34,458 bases of DNA from Inquilinus limosus DSM 16000. GTDB lineage: Bacteria > Pseudomonadota > Alphaproteobacteria > DSM-16000 > Inquilinaceae. A model generated the notes under the pieces. The model was not told the origin of the DNA, did not search any database, and saw nothing but the letters and a program-made list of their open reading frames with translations. A program made the translations under genes and the position numbers. The stretch covers positions 1 to 34,458 of the forward strand of contig NZ_AUHM01000035.1 in the NCBI RefSeq assembly GCF_000423185.1. The letters run 5' to 3'. This document shows, piece after piece, positions 32,925 to 34,458 of this stretch. How positions within the stretch are numbered: the stretch's first letter is position 1; each line of letters starts with the position of its first letter.

Positions 32925-33989
32925 ATGGGTGGTGTGAGAGGCTGGGCTCTGGCGGCCCTCCTGTGCGGCGTCGCCGCGGTGCCGGCCCAGGCGGCGGAGG
33001 GGGTCGCCACCGGCGACACCTCGGGCAAGACGATCGCGCTCAGCAACAACTACGCCGGCAATTCCTGGCGCCAGGCGATGCTGAAGAGCTGGGACGAGGT
33101 CGCCAAGACGGCGGTCGAGAAGAAGCTGGTGGCCGAGGCGCCGGCCTTCACCACCGCCGACAACTCGCCGACCGACCAGGCGGCGCAGATCCAGAACATG
33201 ATCCTGCAGGGCTACGACGCGATCGTGATCAACGCGGCGTCGCCGACCGCGGTCAACGGCGCGGTCAAGGAGGCCTGCGACGCCGGCATCGTCGTCGTCT
33301 CCTTCGACGGCATCGTCACCGAACCCTGCGCCTGGCGCATCGCCATCGATTTCGAGGGCATGGGCCGCGCCCAGATGGACTACGTCGCCGGCCGGATGAA
33401 GGGCGGCAAGCTGCTGGAGATCCGCGGCCTCGCCGGCGTCTTCGTCGACGACGAGATCCACAAGGGCATCGAGGCGGGGGTGAAGGCCCATCCCGGCTTC
33501 TCCATCGCCGGCTCGGTGCACGGCGACTGGACCCAGACCGTGGCGCAGCGCGAGGTCGCCGGCATCCTGCCGACCCTGCCGGAGATCGACGCGGTGGTGA
33601 CCCAGGGCGGCGACGGCTACGGCGCGGCCCAGGCCTTCCAGGCGGCCGGGCGCAAGGTGCCCCTGATCATCATGGGCAACCGCTACGAGGAGCTGAAGTG
33701 GTGGAAGGAGCAGTCGGCCAACGGCTATGAGACGATGAGCCTGTCGATCGCCCCGGGCGCCGCCCAGGTCGCCTTCTGGGTGGCGCAGCAGATCCTGGCC
33801 GGCAAGGAGGTCCCGAAGGACCTGCGGCTGCCGACCGTGGTGGTGGAGCAGGCGAAGCTCGACTACTGGCTGGCGCACACGCCGGAAGGCGGCGTCACCA
33901 ACGCCACCTACCCGCAGGACTGGACGGTGAAGCTGATCGACGCCGTCGCCGCGGGGAAGGAGCTGCCCGCGACGCCGACGGAAGGGTAA
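32925..33989 (+). CDS. Periplasmic sugar-binding protein, RbsB/type-1 PBP family (orphan)
   Basis: 354 residues with signal peptide MGGVRGWALAALLCGVAAVPAQA. The mature part has the class-I periplasmic binding fold with KTIALSNNYAGNSWRQAMLKSW, TDQAAQIQNMILQGYDAIVINAAS and DAVVTQGGDGYGAAQAFQAAG. This is the ribose/xylose-type (Peripla_BP_4) group, which also includes quorum-signal and aldose receptors. It is expected to hand a sugar to an ABC importer. No permease or ATPase follows: the next gene is a DUF559 nuclease preceded by a repeat, so here it stands alone or its partners are outside the window. Confidence 0.88.
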   Translation: MGGVRGWALAALLCGVAAVPAQAAEGVATGDTSGKTIALSNNYAGNSWRQAMLKSWDEVAKTAVEKKLVAEAPAFTTADNSPTDQAAQIQNMILQGYDAIVINAASPTAVNGAVKEACDAGIVVVSFDGIVTEPCAWRIAIDFEGMGRAQMDYVAGRMKGGKLLEIRGLAGVFVDDEIHKGIEAGVKAHPGFSIAGSVHGDWTQTVAQREVAGILPTLPEIDAVVTQGGDGYGAAQAFQAAGRKVPLIIMGNRYEELKWWKEQSANGYETMSLSIAPGAAQVAFWVAQQILAGKEVPKDLRLPTVVVEQAKLDYWLAHTPEGGVTNATYPQDWTVKLIDAVAAGKELPATPTEG

Positions 33990-34047
33990 GTGGCGGGGGT
34001 TAAAGCCCATGTGGCCCGGTCGCCTGCCACCTTTGCTCTGCGGTAAA

Positions 34048-34108
34048 CTCCCTCTCCCCGAGGAGAGGGAGGGGCCCATTCGCGTTGGCGAATGGGAGGG
34101 TGAGGGGG
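34048..34108 (+). repeat. Repeat unit with two hairpins ending at the DUF559 start codon
   Basis: Hairpin 1 CTCCCTCTCC/GGAGAGGGAG (34048-34071, perfect 10 bp), hairpin 2 CCCATTCGC/GCGAATGGG (34075-34096, perfect 9 bp), then AGGGTGAGGGGG to 34108, and ATG of the DUF559 gene at 34109. It has the same plan as the units at 25778 and 25932, with a different hairpin-2 sequence. Confidence 0.75.
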
Positions 34109-34458
34109 ATGGCGGGCGACCGGAAGTTGGAGAGCCGTTCGGTCGGCCGGGCACGACGCCTGCGGCAGAACGGAACCGATGCGGAGCGGAAGCTGTGGTT
34201 CGTGCTTTCCCGGCGGGGGATCGAGGGGGCGAAGTTCCGCCGCCAGCATCCCTTCGGCCCCTATGTTCTCGACTTCTATTGCGAGAAGGCCCGGCTGGCC
34301 GTCGAGGTCGATGGCAGCCAGCACACCGAGGAGCGGGACCGCGACCGGACGGCCTACTTGAACGCGCAGGGCGGGACCGTGCTGCGCTTCTGGAACCATC
34401 AGGTCCTGCAGGAAACCGAGGCGGTGGCCGAGATGATCGCGCACGAATTGCGGCACCG
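34109..34458 (+). CDS. DUF559 (Vsr-like PD-(D/E)XK) endonuclease-family protein, 3' end outside window
   Basis: 116 codons are visible, still open at the right edge. The frame reads LRQNGTDAERKLWFVLSRRG, GAKFRRQHPFGPYVLDFYCE, ARLAVEVDGSQH, RTAYLNAQGGTVLRFWNHQV. This is the DUF559 pattern, with the Asp of LDFYC and the Glu and Asp of EVDGSQH in the positions expected of the restriction-endonuclease-like core; the family is related to very-short-patch-repair nucleases. About 115-125 residues is the usual length, so it is nearly complete. GAGGGGG, part of the repeat at 34048-34108, supplies its ribosome site. Confidence 0.85.
   Translation, partial: MAGDRKLESRSVGRARRLRQNGTDAERKLWFVLSRRGIEGAKFRRQHPFGPYVLDFYCEKARLAVEVDGSQHTEERDRDRTAYLNAQGGTVLRFWNHQVLQETEAVAEMIAHELRH

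Overview
The window is high-GC DNA with short intergenic gaps, many GTG/TTG starts and 4-base ATGA overlaps. Together with the gene families present (TctABC-type transporters, sugar and guanidino/polyamine ABC importers, a Cys-rich type of MnmA, SCP2 protein, DUF559 protein) this suggests a free-living or host-associated alphaproteobacterium, probably of Rhodospirillales type (Azospirillum/Inquilinus-like). The lineage is inference; no rRNA or marker gene fixes it. Most of the window is metabolic and transport chromosome. The accessory signals are at the left end (recombinase remnant against a tRNA), in the middle (a 1191-residue unrecognised protein), and at the right end (DUF559 gene fused to a repeat unit).

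Layout: 1-761, an OmpA-like/DUF4189 fusion entering from the left edge. 941-1744, a small GT-A-type glycosyltransferase. 1779-1984, the C-terminal remnant of a serine recombinase whose stop codon lies inside the 3' end of a CAT-anticodon tRNA (1980-2054, minus). 2168-4943, a pair of M16 peptidases, one with and one without the zinc motif. 4940-7417 (minus), an EamA transporter, an SCP2 protein and the tRNA thiolase mnmA. 7556-11389 (plus), an HpcH/HpaI aldolase followed by a complete tripartite tricarboxylate-type transporter (binding protein, small and large membrane subunits).

11391-16432 (minus) is a sugar catabolic and import operon: oxidoreductase, TIM-barrel isomerase, binding protein and two permeases, with no ATPase gene. 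It is transcribed divergently from a LacI-type regulator (16585-17622). A perfect 14-bp LacI-type palindrome sits just downstream of a TTGACA promoter. 17722-21297 encodes the large unrecognised protein with a degenerate LysM-like segment and one EF-hand loop. A strong hairpin separates it from a convergent ohr gene.

21857-23983 (minus) holds two tandem paralogous secreted polysaccharide-lyase-like proteins. 24028-30414 (minus) is an amidinohydrolase (DDAH/arginine-deiminase-like), an aminotransferase and a Pot-type ABC importer. These are faced by a divergent LysR regulator (30544-31452), suggesting uptake and breakdown of a guanidino or polyamine compound. 31496-32629 (minus) is a chitin-type AA10 lytic polysaccharide monooxygenase with a C-terminal CBM5/12. 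It is divergent from an orphan sugar-type periplasmic binding protein (32925-33989).

A family of palindromic repeats (a CCTCTCCC...GGGAGAGG hairpin, a second variable hairpin, then GGGTGAGGG) recurs at 13196, 22936, 25778, 25932 and 34048. Two copies sit inside or between ABC transporter genes. The last copy runs directly into the start codon of a DUF559 (Vsr-like PD-(D/E)XK) nuclease gene that leaves the window. This repeat/nuclease pairing and the 1191-residue protein are the best candidates for something undescribed.
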